A DNA stretch of 64,000 nucleotides from Thiohalorhabdus denitrificans (GCF_001399755.1 NZ_LJCP01000010.1:124001-188000), one strand, 5' to 3'. Positions 1 through 9,660 are shown, counted from the first letter of the stretch. Program-made: numbers and translations. The notes: generated by a model from the letters alone, not told the origin.

Positions 1-377
1 GCGGCCAGCTGGTAGCGGGGCAGGGCCCCCTCCTGGCGGAGGTAGGCCTCCAGCTCGGGGGCGGTGGGCTCCTCGCCCAGGAGGCGGAACAGGCGCCAGG
101 TGAGGACCACGGTCTGGAAGGCCTCCCCCGGCCGGGTACGCTCGTCGGGCAGGACCGCGCGCACCAGCTCCCAGACCAGGCTGGCGGGGAAGGGGAAGCG
201 GAGGTTGGCCGCTATGCCGTTGCGGTCCGCCAGCCGCATGGACAGCCAGCGGGCCATGCCGTTGCTGTGGACGGCGACCACGGAGGGGCGCAGCAGGTCG
301 GCGCGGGCTTCGCGGAGGTGGTCGGCGAGCAGGTCGGCGAGGTGCTCGAGGCGGTTGCCGGTGTGCAGGGTCAGCAA
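1..377 (-). CDS. recC: RecC, exonuclease V gamma subunit (N-terminal part)
   Basis: This is the first 125 or so codons of RecC, the subunit of the RecBCD helicase-nuclease that recognises Chi during double-strand break repair; the rest lies beyond base 1. The reading frame on the minus strand gives an N-terminus with HTGNRLEHLADLLADHL, then HSNGMARWLSMRLADRNGIAANLRFPFPAS, which follows the order and spacing of the E. coli RecC N-terminus (HSNRLDVL, QSTGMAQWL, GIAANIDFPLPAS). The start is a TTG whose second residue onward aligns with E. coli RecC residue 2 onward, with a GGGAG about 12 bases upstream. recB and recD would be expected further downstream on the minus strand. It follows the PilZ gene by 71 bases in the same direction. 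Confidence 0.88.
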   Translation of the reverse strand, partial: MLTLHTGNRLEHLADLLADHLREARADLLRPSVVAVHSNGMARWLSMRLADRNGIAANLRFPFPASLVWELVRAVLPDERTRPGEAFQTVVLTWRLFRLLGEEPTAPELEAYLRQEGALPRYQLA

Positions 378-448
378 GGGGCTGGGGCTCTCCCGAGCGG
401 AAATGCGGTACGGAGCGCGGAGACGGTGGCGGGACGCCGGGTCCCGGG

Positions 449-838
449 TTATGGCTCCCCGGCGGTGGTGGCGTCGTCCCGCGCCGCCTGCACTGCCGCG
501 TCCAGGAGCCACTGCGGCGGCCAGTCCATGAACTCCAGGCCCAGCTTCAGGGTGCCCTCGGCGGTCTCCGAAAGGTGGGCGCCCTTGGCGAGGATCTCCA
601 TCTGCGGCTCCCCCGCCTCGATGAATACCACCGTGGCCACCTCGTCCACCAGGCCGGGGTCGTGCTCGGCCGGTGACCGGGGGGTGTCCAGCAGCAGGCC
701 CATGCCCTCCCCGGAGACGTCCATCGGGCGACCCCGGGCCAGCACACCGCCGTCGTGATCCTTCAGGAGCACCTCCACGTCCAGGTTCTCCGGCACGGGG
801 AACCGGTCTTCCTTGCGGTGGGGCTGGGGTAGGGGCAT
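449..838 (-). CDS. PilZ-domain protein, putative c-di-GMP receptor
   Basis: A 129-residue protein consisting essentially of one PilZ domain. The c-di-GMP-binding signature is visible as R8-x3-R12 (RKEDR) followed by D40-V-S42-G-E-G45, matching the RxxxR and D/NxSxxG motifs of the family. There is no membrane segment or enzymatic domain, so it probably acts as a stand-alone cytoplasmic adaptor that changes partner when c-di-GMP binds. Family members often control motility, pili or exopolysaccharide, but the partner here is unknown; the exopolysaccharide locus in the same window is 25 kb away. It may be co-transcribed with the downstream recC. The ATG start is directly preceded by a weak ribosome site. 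Confidence 0.8.
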   Translation of the reverse strand: MPLPQPHRKEDRFPVPENLDVEVLLKDHDGGVLARGRPMDVSGEGMGLLLDTPRSPAEHDPGLVDEVATVVFIEAGEPQMEILAKGAHLSETAEGTLKLGLEFMDWPPQWLLDAAVQAARDDATTAGEP

Positions 839-1090
839 GGGGATCTACCTAACCGTATCCGGGAACATGCTTATAAGGTGGCGCAACCGGGGGGCTGGTT
901 GCAAGCGCGGGCGCCGGGTTGGAGGGATGGCGCGGCCGCTTTATAGGGAAATTCCCGCGGTAACTAGGTATTTTCCCCATTTGTCCGGATTTTCATGGGC
1001 TCTATGGTGAATAGAAGAGCCCGCATGCTCTTCTCTCCCTTCGGGCAATGGGCTTGCCGGGTGCTTCTGGTGCTTGCTCCGGCATGGGTG

Positions 1091-1126
1091 CGCCGGCCTG
1101 CCTTCGGGCAGGCCGGCGTTTTTTTT
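1091..1126 (+). terminator. Strong intrinsic terminator with UUCG loop
   Basis: A perfect 12-bp GC-rich stem (1091-1102 with 1107-1118) closes a TTCG tetraloop and is followed by eight T residues. This is close to an ideal rho-independent terminator reading rightward. No plus-strand gene ends upstream of it, so it probably ends a small untranslated RNA from the 840-1090 stretch. Confidence 0.88.
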
Positions 1127-1251
1127 GCCCGGTGCGCCCCGCGGGGTGGCCCTTTCGGGACTCGATTCCCACCCCAACCCCCTGACCCCCCTTTTCTCCC
1201 GTTCCAACGCGCGGTTCCGCCCGCGCCAGGCCCCGTGCGCGGGGCCCGGCC

Positions 1252-1274
1252 GGCCCGGGTGTCCGGGCCTTTTT
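1252..1274 (+). terminator. Second intrinsic terminator
   Basis: GGCCCGG (1252-1258), loop GTGT, CCGGGCC (1263-1269), then five T residues. It reads rightward, 126 bases beyond the first terminator, and precedes the sensor kinase gene. It may be a backup terminator or end a second short transcript. Confidence 0.65.
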
Positions 1275-1407
1275 AGGGAAAACCCTTATTCCTCTTATAG
1301 GGACTGGGGGTTACGGTTAGGCGCTATCGGGTACGGCTTCCCGGCATCCCGTTTTACCGGAAGCCGGTTTCCCATTTTTTCACTTTTTCATGGGAGCAGC
1401 ACCGGCT

Positions 1408-3495
1408 ATGGGCGAAAACCCTTCCTCCCTCTCCTCCCGCCTCCTGTCCCGCTATTCCTTCGATCCGGGCGAGAACCCGTCGCCGGCCGAAGTGGAGTCC
1501 CGCCTCAAGCAACAGGCGGTGGTCGCGGAGCTGGGGGAGATGGGCCTGCGGGGGGCCTCCCTCGAGACCCTGTTCGATGAGGCCGTGGCGGTGCTCGCCG
1601 AGGTCCTGGACGTGGAGCTCACCAAGGTCCTGAAGCTCCTGCCGGGGGAGGGGGCGCTCCTGGTTTCGGGGGTGGGCTGGGGGGAGGGCCTGGTGGGCGA
1701 GGCCGTCGTCCCCACCGGGTGGGGCTCCCAGGCCGGCTATACCCTGCTCTACGAGGAGCCGGTGATTGCGGCGGACCTGCGCACCGAGGACCGCTTCACC
1801 GGACCGGATCTGCTCCATGAGCACGGCGTGATCAGCGGCATGAGCGTGGTCATCCAGGGGCACGACGGTCCCTACGGCGTGGTCGGCGTCCATAGCCGCC
1901 GGGAGCGGCAATTCACCCAGTACGACGTCAACTTCCTGAAGGGGGTGGCCAACGTGCTCGGCGCTACCGTTCAGCGCGCGGCCACGGAGGCCGCCCTGCG
2001 CCGCAGCGAGGCTACCTTCCGCGAGATCTTCAGCCACGCGGGGGTGGGCATCGCCGTCCTCGACCTGCAGGGGAACATCCTGGAGGCCAATCCGGCGTAC
2101 GCGGAGATCACGGGCTATGCCCAGGAGGAGCTCACTGACGGCGCCCTTTCCGTCCGGCAGCTGATCCATCCGGAGGACTGGCCGAGCGCGGAGGTAGCCA
2201 TGGCCCGTCTCCGGGACGGGGAGGTCCATGATTGCTCCGTGGAGAAGCGCCTGGTCCGCAAGGACGGCGGCAACGCCTGGATCCAGGCCACCGTAACCCT
2301 GCGGCCGGGGGATACGGGGCACCCCCGCCAGTTCATCGCCCTGTTGGAGGACATCACCAAGCGCCGGGAGGCCGAGGAGACCCTGGCCGAGGCCAGCCGG
2401 CGCAAGGACGAGTTCCTGTCCATGCTGGCGCATGAGCTGCGCAACCCGCTGACCCCCATCGCTACCATGGGCGAGGTCCTGGCCTCCCAGCGGGAGCCCA
2501 TGGACCCTGCGCGGCTGCGCCGGATGGCCGCCACCATCCAGCGACAGAGCACCCACCTGACCCGGATCGTGGACGACCTGCTGGATCTCAACCGGATCAA
2601 GACCGGGCGCATCGACCTGCAGAAGGAGGTCGTGGACCTGCGGACCGTGGCCGACCAGGCGGCCGAGTCGGTGGCCGCAGCGGCCCGGGAGAACGAGCAG
2701 TCCCTGGAGCTGGACCTGCCCGAGGCGTCCCTGACCACCGAGGGGGACCCCGTCCGCCTCACCCAGATCCTCACCAACCTGCTGGACAACGCGGTGAAGT
2801 ACTCCGACCCCGGGGGAGAGGTGCGCCTGACGGGCTTCCGGGACAACGGGCAGGTGGTGATCCGGGTGCGGGATACCGGGCAGGGTATTCCCCCCGAGCG
2901 GCTACCGCGCCTGTTCGACGACTTCGATCGGGGCGGCCTGCGTAACGCCGGGCCCAAGGGCCTGGGGCTCGGGCTGGCGGTGGTCCGCCGCTTGGTGGAG
3001 CTGCACGGCGGCTGGGTGGAGGCACGGAGCCCGGGGCCGGGGCAGGGCAGCGAGTTCACGGTGCATCTCCCCGCCGCGGAAGCCAACACGCCCGACCAGC
3101 CCGAGGCGGCCGAGCCCGCCCTCCGGGAGGGCGTCCACGAGGTGCTCATGGTGGAGGACGATCCCGACGTGGCTCAGTCGCTATCCTTTCTCCTGGAGGA
3201 CCTGGGCTACCACGCCAGGCACGCCGGTTCCGGCGAGCAGGCCTTCGATATGTTGCAGGGGGCCGCCCCGGAGCTCGTGCTCATCGACATCGGCCTCCCC
3301 GATCAGTCCGGGTTCGAGGTGGCCCGGAGGCTGCGGGGGCGGCTGCGGGATACCCCCCTGGTGGCCCTGTCGGGCCACGCCCCCACCGACTTCTCCGACG
3401 AGTCCACCAACGTCTTCGACGAGTACCTGCTCAAGCCCCCCACCGTGGGGGTGCTGCGCAAGGCCCTGGAGCAGGTCGAGCATGAGGGGGGCTGA
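1408..3495 (+). CDS. Hybrid sensor histidine kinase (GAF-PAS-HisKA-HATPase-REC)
   Basis: A 695-residue cytoplasmic hybrid kinase with no membrane segment. In order: a GAF domain (about residues 35-185), a PAS domain with PAC tail (about 195-320), HisKA with the H-box MLAHELRNPL (His342), an ATPase domain with N-box LTNLLDNAVKYS, DTGQGI and GLGLGLAVV glycine boxes, and a C-terminal receiver domain with acidic pair EDD, phosphoacceptor Asp627 in LIDIGLPD and a KPP lysine. The stimulus is unknown. The start at 1408 is preferred because GGGAG lies 11 bases upstream; an in-frame ATG at 1390 has no ribosome site and would add six residues. No separate response regulator lies next to it. Confidence 0.85.
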   Translation: MGENPSSLSSRLLSRYSFDPGENPSPAEVESRLKQQAVVAELGEMGLRGASLETLFDEAVAVLAEVLDVELTKVLKLLPGEGALLVSGVGWGEGLVGEAVVPTGWGSQAGYTLLYEEPVIAADLRTEDRFTGPDLLHEHGVISGMSVVIQGHDGPYGVVGVHSRRERQFTQYDVNFLKGVANVLGATVQRAATEAALRRSEATFREIFSHAGVGIAVLDLQGNILEANPAYAEITGYAQEELTDGALSVRQLIHPEDWPSAEVAMARLRDGEVHDCSVEKRLVRKDGGNAWIQATVTLRPGDTGHPRQFIALLEDITKRREAEETLAEASRRKDEFLSMLAHELRNPLTPIATMGEVLASQREPMDPARLRRMAATIQRQSTHLTRIVDDLLDLNRIKTGRIDLQKEVVDLRTVADQAAESVAAAARENEQSLELDLPEASLTTEGDPVRLTQILTNLLDNAVKYSDPGGEVRLTGFRDNGQVVIRVRDTGQGIPPERLPRLFDDFDRGGLRNAGPKGLGLGLAVVRRLVELHGGWVEARSPGPGQGSEFTVHLPAAEANTPDQPEAAEPALREGVHEVLMVEDDPDVAQSLSFLLEDLGYHARHAGSGEQAFDMLQGAAPELVLIDIGLPDQSGFEVARRLRGRLRDTPLVALSGHAPTDFSDESTNVFDEYLLKPPTVGVLRKALEQVEHEGG

Positions 3496-3579
3496 CCATG
3501 GGGAGGCGCCCCATTCCGGGAACCGGAGAGGCCGCGCTAGGTTGAAGGGTATGTACGCTTCTCAAGGCAGGGGTGCAGG

Positions 3580-3906
3580 ATGAGCCAGGGGGACCTCGCC
3601 CGGATCCCGGATTGCATCATGCGGCACATCGAGCAGCTTGGTGAGGGCCGGCACGGCGTGGGCCAGAACTGCGGCGATACCCAGGACGAGGCGGCGCAGA
3701 GCACGAGCCCGCCCCTCATCTGCGGCGAGATCCGCCTTACCGAGGAGGAGGCGGGGGAGATCCGGCGATTTTTCGAGAAATATCGCGATGCCGCCGTGGA
3801 GAAGCCCCGGGATGGGGCCCGGGGCCGCATGATCGTGGCGCCCCGGCGATACGAGCGGCTGGGAGAGAGCTTCTACCTGGAGTTCGAGGCCCTGGCCTTC
3901 CTCTAG
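3580..3906 (+). CDS. Hypothetical protein, 108 residues
   Basis: An ATG frame preceded by a purine-rich GGGGTGCAGG. The product has no signal peptide or membrane segment. The C-terminal half is highly charged (EIRLTEEEAGEIRRFFEKYRD) and probably helical; the N-terminal half has two cysteines (Cys13, Cys32) plus a third at about residue 49. No family was recognised. It lies 84 bases after the hybrid kinase in the same direction and could be a small accessory gene of that unit, but nothing in the sequence proves this. Confidence 0.5.
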   Translation: MSQGDLARIPDCIMRHIEQLGEGRHGVGQNCGDTQDEAAQSTSPPLICGEIRLTEEEAGEIRRFFEKYRDAAVEKPRDGARGRMIVAPRRYERLGESFYLEFEALAFL

Positions 3907-3945
3907 ATGACCCCATGCAGCCCCGTTGCGGTCTTGGGAAGGGCT

Positions 3946-4227
3946 TCAGCCCAGGGTGTGGCCGGCGGTGGGGCCCCGATGCTCGCGAAGGGCCTCCTCG
4001 CCCAGGGGGCTGAGCTGGATGCCGTTGCCGCTCGGCTCCAACAGCTTGCCTTCCAGGAGGCCCGCCAACGCGTCGGCCACCTCCTGCTTGGCCCCGGAAT
4101 CGGCCAGGGATTCCTGAATATCGGCGACGGACCATCCCTCCGCCAGTCTCTGCAGAATCCGGGTTTCCATGGTGGTCAGACCCACTTTCGACCCCCCCTT
4201 GAAGGCCAACCAGATCCCAGCATCCAA
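3946..4227 (-). CDS. Small winged-helix-like protein, putative regulator
   Basis: A frame of up to 93 residues on the minus strand. After about residue 20 it reads METRILQRLAEGWSVADI, a spacer with QEVADALAGLLEGKLLE, then QLSPLGEEALREH, a pattern typical of short winged helix-turn-helix proteins (helix, recognition helix, then a wing ending in LTPxGxxAL). The TTG start at 4227 has AGGA seven bases upstream; an internal ATG at codon 20 is also possible and would begin right at the domain. An inverted repeat lies directly upstream and could be an autoregulatory operator. Effector and targets are unknown. Confidence 0.55.
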   Translation of the reverse strand: MDAGIWLAFKGGSKVGLTTMETRILQRLAEGWSVADIQESLADSGAKQEVADALAGLLEGKLLEPSGNGIQLSPLGEEALREHRGPTAGHTLG

Positions 4228-4235
4228 ACCCCTTT

Positions 4236-4262
4236 CCTGATTACGGGAATCCCGTGTACAGG
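4236..4262. promoter_or_regulatory. 27-base inverted repeat, candidate operator
   Basis: A palindrome centred on base 4249: CCTG-ATT-ACGGGA, one central A, TCCCGT-GTA-CAGG. Ten of thirteen positions pair, including a perfect ACGGGA/TCCCGT core. It sits immediately upstream of the TTG start of the winged-helix-like gene and overlaps its probable ribosome-site region, as expected for autoregulation. Confidence 0.4.
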
Positions 4263-4385
4263 CATACCCCGATGCAAGTGAGGGCTTACCCTAAGGGTTT
4301 TCGGGGAGGTTGGGAAGGGGGGAGTCGAAATTTCGTGGTGTCCGGAATAGAGTCCCGCCCTGGTGGTCTCAACGGGGAGGGATGC

Positions 4386-4421
4386 GGGCCCGCCGGGCCG
4401 CACACCCGGGGCGGCGGGCCC
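4386..4421 (+). promoter_or_regulatory. 9-bp GC hairpin before a small gene
   Basis: GGGCCCGCC (4386-4394) pairs perfectly with GGCGGGCCC (4413-4421). It ends about 17 bases before the GGAGG ribosome site of the 75-residue gene and has no T-tract. It may be a leader structure or simply a chance feature of GC-rich DNA. Confidence 0.3.
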
Positions 4422-4452
4422 GGTAACCGCCTGGAACCGGAGGAATGAAACC

Positions 4453-4680
4453 ATGCCGGATCGCCAGGGGAAGGAGGTCCATGTCTTTCTGGACCAGACC
4501 CTGCCCGAGCCGGGCTGGGTGGGAAAGGCCTATGACCGGAAGGCGGACGGGGGGCTGGATCCCTTGCCGCCCCTGGAAGGGGTCCTGCTCTCCTCGGGGG
4601 ATTCCGAGGAGGCCCGGGAACGGGCCTCGGAGCGGTTCGAGGTGCCGCGGGAGCGCGTGGCGGTTATTCAGCCTTGTTAG
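4453..4680 (+). CDS. Hypothetical protein, 75 residues
   Basis: The chosen ATG follows a strong GGAGG with 9-base spacing; a longer in-frame extension to 4363 has no ribosome site and reads through a GC hairpin. The product starts MPDRQGKEVHVFLDQTLPEPGWVGKAYDR and continues with an acidic, proline-containing stretch and a charged helix (SEEARERASERFEVPRERVAV). No signal peptide, membrane segment or known domain was recognised. It lies between the winged-helix-like gene (divergent) and the second sensor kinase (same direction, 185 bases on). Confidence 0.5.
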   Translation: MPDRQGKEVHVFLDQTLPEPGWVGKAYDRKADGGLDPLPPLEGVLLSSGDSEEARERASERFEVPRERVAVIQPC

Positions 4681-4865
4681 CGCACGGCCTTCGCGCCCGG
4701 AGCCATTGCAAATAGGACCCGTGTTGGTCACGCTCTCCCCATCCTTGGACCCCGCTGCGGGCGGGGAGGGCGTCCCCTGCCCAATCAACCGTTTGGGGCC
4801 GGGACGTTGGATAAAGGCGCACGTAAGCGGTACCTTTTTTCGGGGTCCTCGAGGTAGCGGTCCGG

Positions 4866-7163
4866 ATGATCGGGAAAATGGGGAATACGGCAGTGGGAAA
4901 TAAACAAGGCCACCACGGCGGGTGTCATGGCGGGCGGAATCCCGTCCCGGGCCCGCGGGGAGCCGCGGGGCCGGAGGAGCTGAGCGGATGGTCCCGGGAC
5001 GACCTGATCGCCCGGCTGCGCCGCCTGGAGGAATGCCTGGAGGCCGATACCGCTCCGGAAGACTCCCGCCGCATGCTCTACGAGCTTCAGGTCCATCAGA
5101 TGGAGCTGGAGCGCCAGAACCGCGAGATGGCGGAGCTGCGCGCCCAGCTCGAGGTCTCCCGCGACCGGTATGTGGCCCTGTACGAGACCGCCCCGGTGGC
5201 CTATCTGACCCTGAGCCAGGAGGGGGTGATCCGGAACGTGAACCTCGCCGGGAGCCGGCTGCTGCAAGGCGGACCCGGCGGCCTGATCGGGGAGCCCTTG
5301 ACCGCCTTCCTGGGACGACGGGACCTCGCAAGGCTGGAGGAATACCTGGACACCCTGCTTCGGACGGGGGCCCCCGACTCCCTCGAGGTGGAGCTTCCCG
5401 GTGCCGACGGCGGGGAACGGATCCTCAAGCTGGAGGGCACCCGGGCCGTCTCGCCCCGGGACGAGGAACCGGTGGTGCGTATGGTGCTCACCGACGTTAC
5501 CGAGGCCAAGGAGGCGGAGGCCCTGCAGCGGCGCATCAACCGGGCCCTCTACGCCCTGAGCCGGGTTCAGGAGGCTACCCGGGAGGCGGAGACCCCCGAG
5601 GACCTTATGGAGCGGGTCTGCCGGTTCCTGAACGAGGAAGCCGGGTACGCCCTGGCCTTCGTGGGTGAGCCGGTAAAGGACGAGGAGGGCACGGCAAGGG
5701 TGCTCGGGGCCAGCGGCGCCACCGATTACCTGGAGCAGGTCGTGGGCGAAATCCGCTGGAAGGAGGGCCCGCAGGGGAAGGGGCCCTTCGGCCGGGCGGT
5801 GCAGACGGGCAGGCCCGTCATCAGCAATTCCGTGGGGATGGATCCTTCCTTCGAGCCCTGGCGGGACCGGGCGCTAGCCTACGGCCTGAACGCCGTGGTG
5901 GGCATCCCCCTGGTGGAAGGGGGCCGCACCCTGGGGGTTCTCGGGCTGTACGCGGAGGAGGCGGACTCCTTCGACGCCGAGGAGATGCAGTGGCTCGGCC
6001 AGGTGGCCGACGAGCTGGCCACCGCCTGGTGCGCCCTGCGCCACCGCGAGCACCGTCGGCGCGCGGAGCAGGAGCGGGACCGGCTGGTGCAGATCCTGGA
6101 GGCCACCCCCGACTTCGTGGCCATGGCCACCGCCGAGGGGCGGACCATCTACTGGAATCCGGGCGCTTACGAGCTGCTGGGCTACGACCCGGAAACCTTC
6201 CAGCCGGGGCATCACGCGATCCGGGAGTACCACCCAGCTTGGGCCTACGAGCGCTTGCAGCGGGAGGCCTTCCCCACCGCCCGGGAGCGCGGCCTTTGGC
6301 GGGGGGAATTGGCCTTCCTGAGCCGGGACGGCCGGGAGATGCCCGTCAACCAGGTGATTCTGGCCCACTACGACAGCGAGGGGCGGGTCCAGTACTGGTC
6401 CACCATCGCCCACGACCTCACCACCTTCAAGCAGCAGCGCGCCGAGCTGGAGCGTAGCCGGCGCCTCATGGCCATCGGCGAGCTGGGCTCGGTGGTGGCC
6501 CACCAGCTCAACCAGCCCCTGACCGCCGCCCTCACCTACGCGGAGGGCACCCTGCACCGGTTCGACAACCTCCAGGGGGTGCCCGTGGCCCTGCGGGAGG
6601 GCCTGGAGCAGGTCCTGGTCCAGGTCCGCAAGGCCGGGAGCATCGTCCGCGACCTGCACAACTTCCTGCGCGGCGGCTCGCCCCATTTCCAGACCCTGGA
6701 CCTCAACGGCCTGATCAGGGAGCTGGGTCCCCGCCTGGCCACGGGGCGCGAGAGCCGGGCGCCGCGGATCCGCCAGGACCTGGCACCGGACCTGCCCGCC
6801 GTGTCCGCGGATCCCACCCTCATCCAGGAATGCCTGCAGAACCTCATGAACAACGCCGCCGAGGCCATGGAGGGGCAGGAGGACCCGGTGGTGGAGATCG
6901 TCACCGACTTCCGTCGGGACGGCCTGGTGGAGGTCCAGGTGCGGGACTCGGGGGTGGGGCTGCCCGAGGCCCTGCGCGAGGACCTGGACCGCCCCCTGTA
7001 CACCACCAAGCCCGACGGACTGGGACTGGGAGTGGCCATCTGCCGCTCGGTGATCGAAGCCCACGGCGGCAACCTGTGGGCTACCTCCAACGACCCCGAG
7101 CCGGGGACCACCTTCCACTTCACCCTGCGCTCGTCGGGGGGCGAGGCCCAAGCGAGCAACTGA
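4866..7163 (+). CDS. Sensor histidine kinase (PAS-GAF-PAS-HisKA-HATPase)
   Basis: A 765-residue soluble kinase. A Gly/His-rich start is followed by a coiled-coil (LYELQVHQMELERQNREMAELRAQLEVS, about residues 75-100), a PAS domain (about 105-220), a GAF domain (about 245-385) and a second PAS domain (about 400-520). HisKA carries the H-box VVAHQLNQPLTAAL with His546, of the HxLNQPL type seen in FixL- and DctB-like kinases. The ATPase domain has QNLMNNAAEAME, DSGVGLPE and GLGLGVAICRSV. There is no receiver domain and no partner regulator nearby, so the output is unknown. A second in-frame ATG four codons in is equally possible as start. Confidence 0.85.
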   Translation: MIGKMGNTAVGNKQGHHGGCHGGRNPVPGPRGAAGPEELSGWSRDDLIARLRRLEECLEADTAPEDSRRMLYELQVHQMELERQNREMAELRAQLEVSRDRYVALYETAPVAYLTLSQEGVIRNVNLAGSRLLQGGPGGLIGEPLTAFLGRRDLARLEEYLDTLLRTGAPDSLEVELPGADGGERILKLEGTRAVSPRDEEPVVRMVLTDVTEAKEAEALQRRINRALYALSRVQEATREAETPEDLMERVCRFLNEEAGYALAFVGEPVKDEEGTARVLGASGATDYLEQVVGEIRWKEGPQGKGPFGRAVQTGRPVISNSVGMDPSFEPWRDRALAYGLNAVVGIPLVEGGRTLGVLGLYAEEADSFDAEEMQWLGQVADELATAWCALRHREHRRRAEQERDRLVQILEATPDFVAMATAEGRTIYWNPGAYELLGYDPETFQPGHHAIREYHPAWAYERLQREAFPTARERGLWRGELAFLSRDGREMPVNQVILAHYDSEGRVQYWSTIAHDLTTFKQQRAELERSRRLMAIGELGSVVAHQLNQPLTAALTYAEGTLHRFDNLQGVPVALREGLEQVLVQVRKAGSIVRDLHNFLRGGSPHFQTLDLNGLIRELGPRLATGRESRAPRIRQDLAPDLPAVSADPTLIQECLQNLMNNAAEAMEGQEDPVVEIVTDFRRDGLVEVQVRDSGVGLPEALREDLDRPLYTTKPDGLGLGVAICRSVIEAHGGNLWATSNDPEPGTTFHFTLRSSGGEAQASN

Positions 7164-7182
7164 TCGGGGGCGTTCCTCCCCT

Positions 7183-7205
7183 GGGGGCGGTCTTGGACCG
7201 CCCCC
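7183..7205. terminator. Hairpin between convergent genes
   Basis: A perfect 10-bp stem GGGGGCGGTC/GACCGCCCCC with a three-base TTG loop lies between the ends of the plus-strand kinase and the minus-strand ettA. Neither side has a long T-tract, so it is a weak intrinsic terminator at best, but its position suits shared termination. Confidence 0.5.
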
Positions 7206-7232
7206 ACCGTCCCGGCGGGTCGCCGGTGGCGC

Positions 7233-8897
<1,665 letters not shown>

Positions 8898-8974
8898 GAC
8901 AACCTTCTCGGTGCGGTTGGGTGGCGGGGTGGACCGCGGTGTATGGGGGCGGACCGGCCGCGGGGCCGGGCCGG

Positions 8975-9010
8975 CGGGGGAGGTCGGCCGCCGAACGGGG
9001 GCCTCCCCCG
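8975..9010 (-). promoter_or_regulatory. 9-bp hairpin in the ettA leader
   Basis: CGGGGGAGG (8975-8983) pairs with CCTCCCCCG (9002-9010), leaving an 18-base loop. It lies 78-113 bases upstream of the ettA start. The purine-rich arm resembles a ribosome site on the plus strand only. Its role, if any, is unknown. Confidence 0.3.
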
Positions 9011-9097
9011 AAACGCCGTAGGATAACACGCGACTCCGGGTTGGGAGGCCCCGGGCGGGTTGCGAAAGTTGGCTGTCCGTCTCGTTCCTGGAGGCGG

Positions 9098-9168
9098 CTG
9101 TGGAAGGGCCCCCGGTCCTGGCCGGGGTCGATGGTCCCTCCCGTCGCGGCCACTGGCCGCTCCCACAG
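9098..9168. repeat. REP/REPIN-like inverted element, 71 bp
   Basis: The element is bounded by CTGTGG (9098-9103) and CCACAG (9163-9168). Read on the minus strand its first half is GTGGGAG followed by the palindrome CGGCC-AGT-GGCCG, the layout of gammaproteobacterial REP sequences (a GGAG-type head and a short stem-loop). The other half, read on the plus strand, has GTGGAAG and a second stem, CCCCGG/CCGGGG. Two oppositely oriented REP-like units make it resemble a REPIN. It lies in the 406-base gap between ettA and the 89-residue gene; the rest of that gap shows nothing beyond the ettA leader hairpin. No second copy was noticed in the window. Confidence 0.5.
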
Positions 9169-9303
9169 GCGCCCAGCCCTATTTTTTACCGGCTGGCCGG
9201 ACTGAGTCGCCTGCCAGGTTTCGGGGATACGGGCGGGTATTCCGGTAGGTGCAGGGAGGGGACCGCTTCCCTGGCGGCCCCTTCGGCAAAGGCCCTCGGA
9301 GGG

Positions 9304-9573
9304 TCAGTGCCCGCGGGAGCGCCGCACGTAGCCGGCGGCCTGGTCCAGCTCGTCCGGGCGCTCCACCCAGGCGATCCATTTCCCCAGGTCCGGGGTGGCC
9401 TTGCGGAACTCCACCGGGACGTGGATCTCGCTGTACTCCGGGTGCTCCCCCAGCGGCTTGGCGAACAGGGTCAGCTCCCGGGTTTCCGGGGCTAGGGCGT
9501 TTTCGGCCAGGTCCAGATAGCCGAACACCTCCTGGGGGTTCTGGCGGTTGCGGACTTCCATGCGCATGGACAT
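9304..9573 (-). CDS. Hypothetical protein, 89 residues
   Basis: The start MSMRMEVRNRQNPQEVFGYLDL is chosen because AAAGGAG lies eight bases upstream; the open frame extends 27 codons further without a ribosome site. The small soluble protein has a probable beta-rich first half (EVFGYLDLAENALAPETRELTLFAKPL) and a second half with EIHVPVEFRKATPDLGKWIAWVERPDELDQ. No membrane segment, signal peptide or known motif was recognised. It lies upstream of ettA and downstream of the DUF3524 glycosyltransferase, all on the minus strand, with gaps too long to prove an operon. Confidence 0.55.
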   Translation of the reverse strand: MSMRMEVRNRQNPQEVFGYLDLAENALAPETRELTLFAKPLGEHPEYSEIHVPVEFRKATPDLGKWIAWVERPDELDQAAGYVRRSRGH

Positions 9574-9660
9574 CGCTTGCTCCTTTGCAAGGTCCCCAGA
9601 ACCACAGTAGCTCTCCCGCCGCGTCCCGGGAAGCCCCGGGGCGCGGGTATCCAAACGGCC

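Larger units (their letters stand above)
839..1407. other. 569-base non-coding region rich in hairpins
   Basis: No convincing gene lies here; the short open frames lack ribosome sites and recognisable sequence. It separates the divergent PilZ gene and the sensor kinase. It contains the palindrome CTTATAAG at 870-877, GGGAA-A-TTCCC at 946-956, a 7-bp stem 997-1003/1016-1022, a 5-bp stem 1044-1048/1054-1058, two intrinsic terminators listed separately, and a third hairpin (8-bp stem 1334-1341/1359-1366) followed by T-rich sequence just before the kinase gene. The terminators face the plus strand although no plus-strand gene precedes them, which suggests a small RNA or an attenuated leader. No known RNA family was recognised. 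Confidence 0.5.

Noticed and set aside
1150-1185. T-arm-like GGGACTCGATTCCC sequence suggesting a tRNA
   Set aside because: No acceptor stem, D-arm or anticodon arm can be drawn around it.
995-1580. Short plus-strand frames in the hairpin-rich gap
   Set aside because: They run through two intrinsic terminators, lack ribosome sites and give Pro/Arg-rich sequence without any motif.
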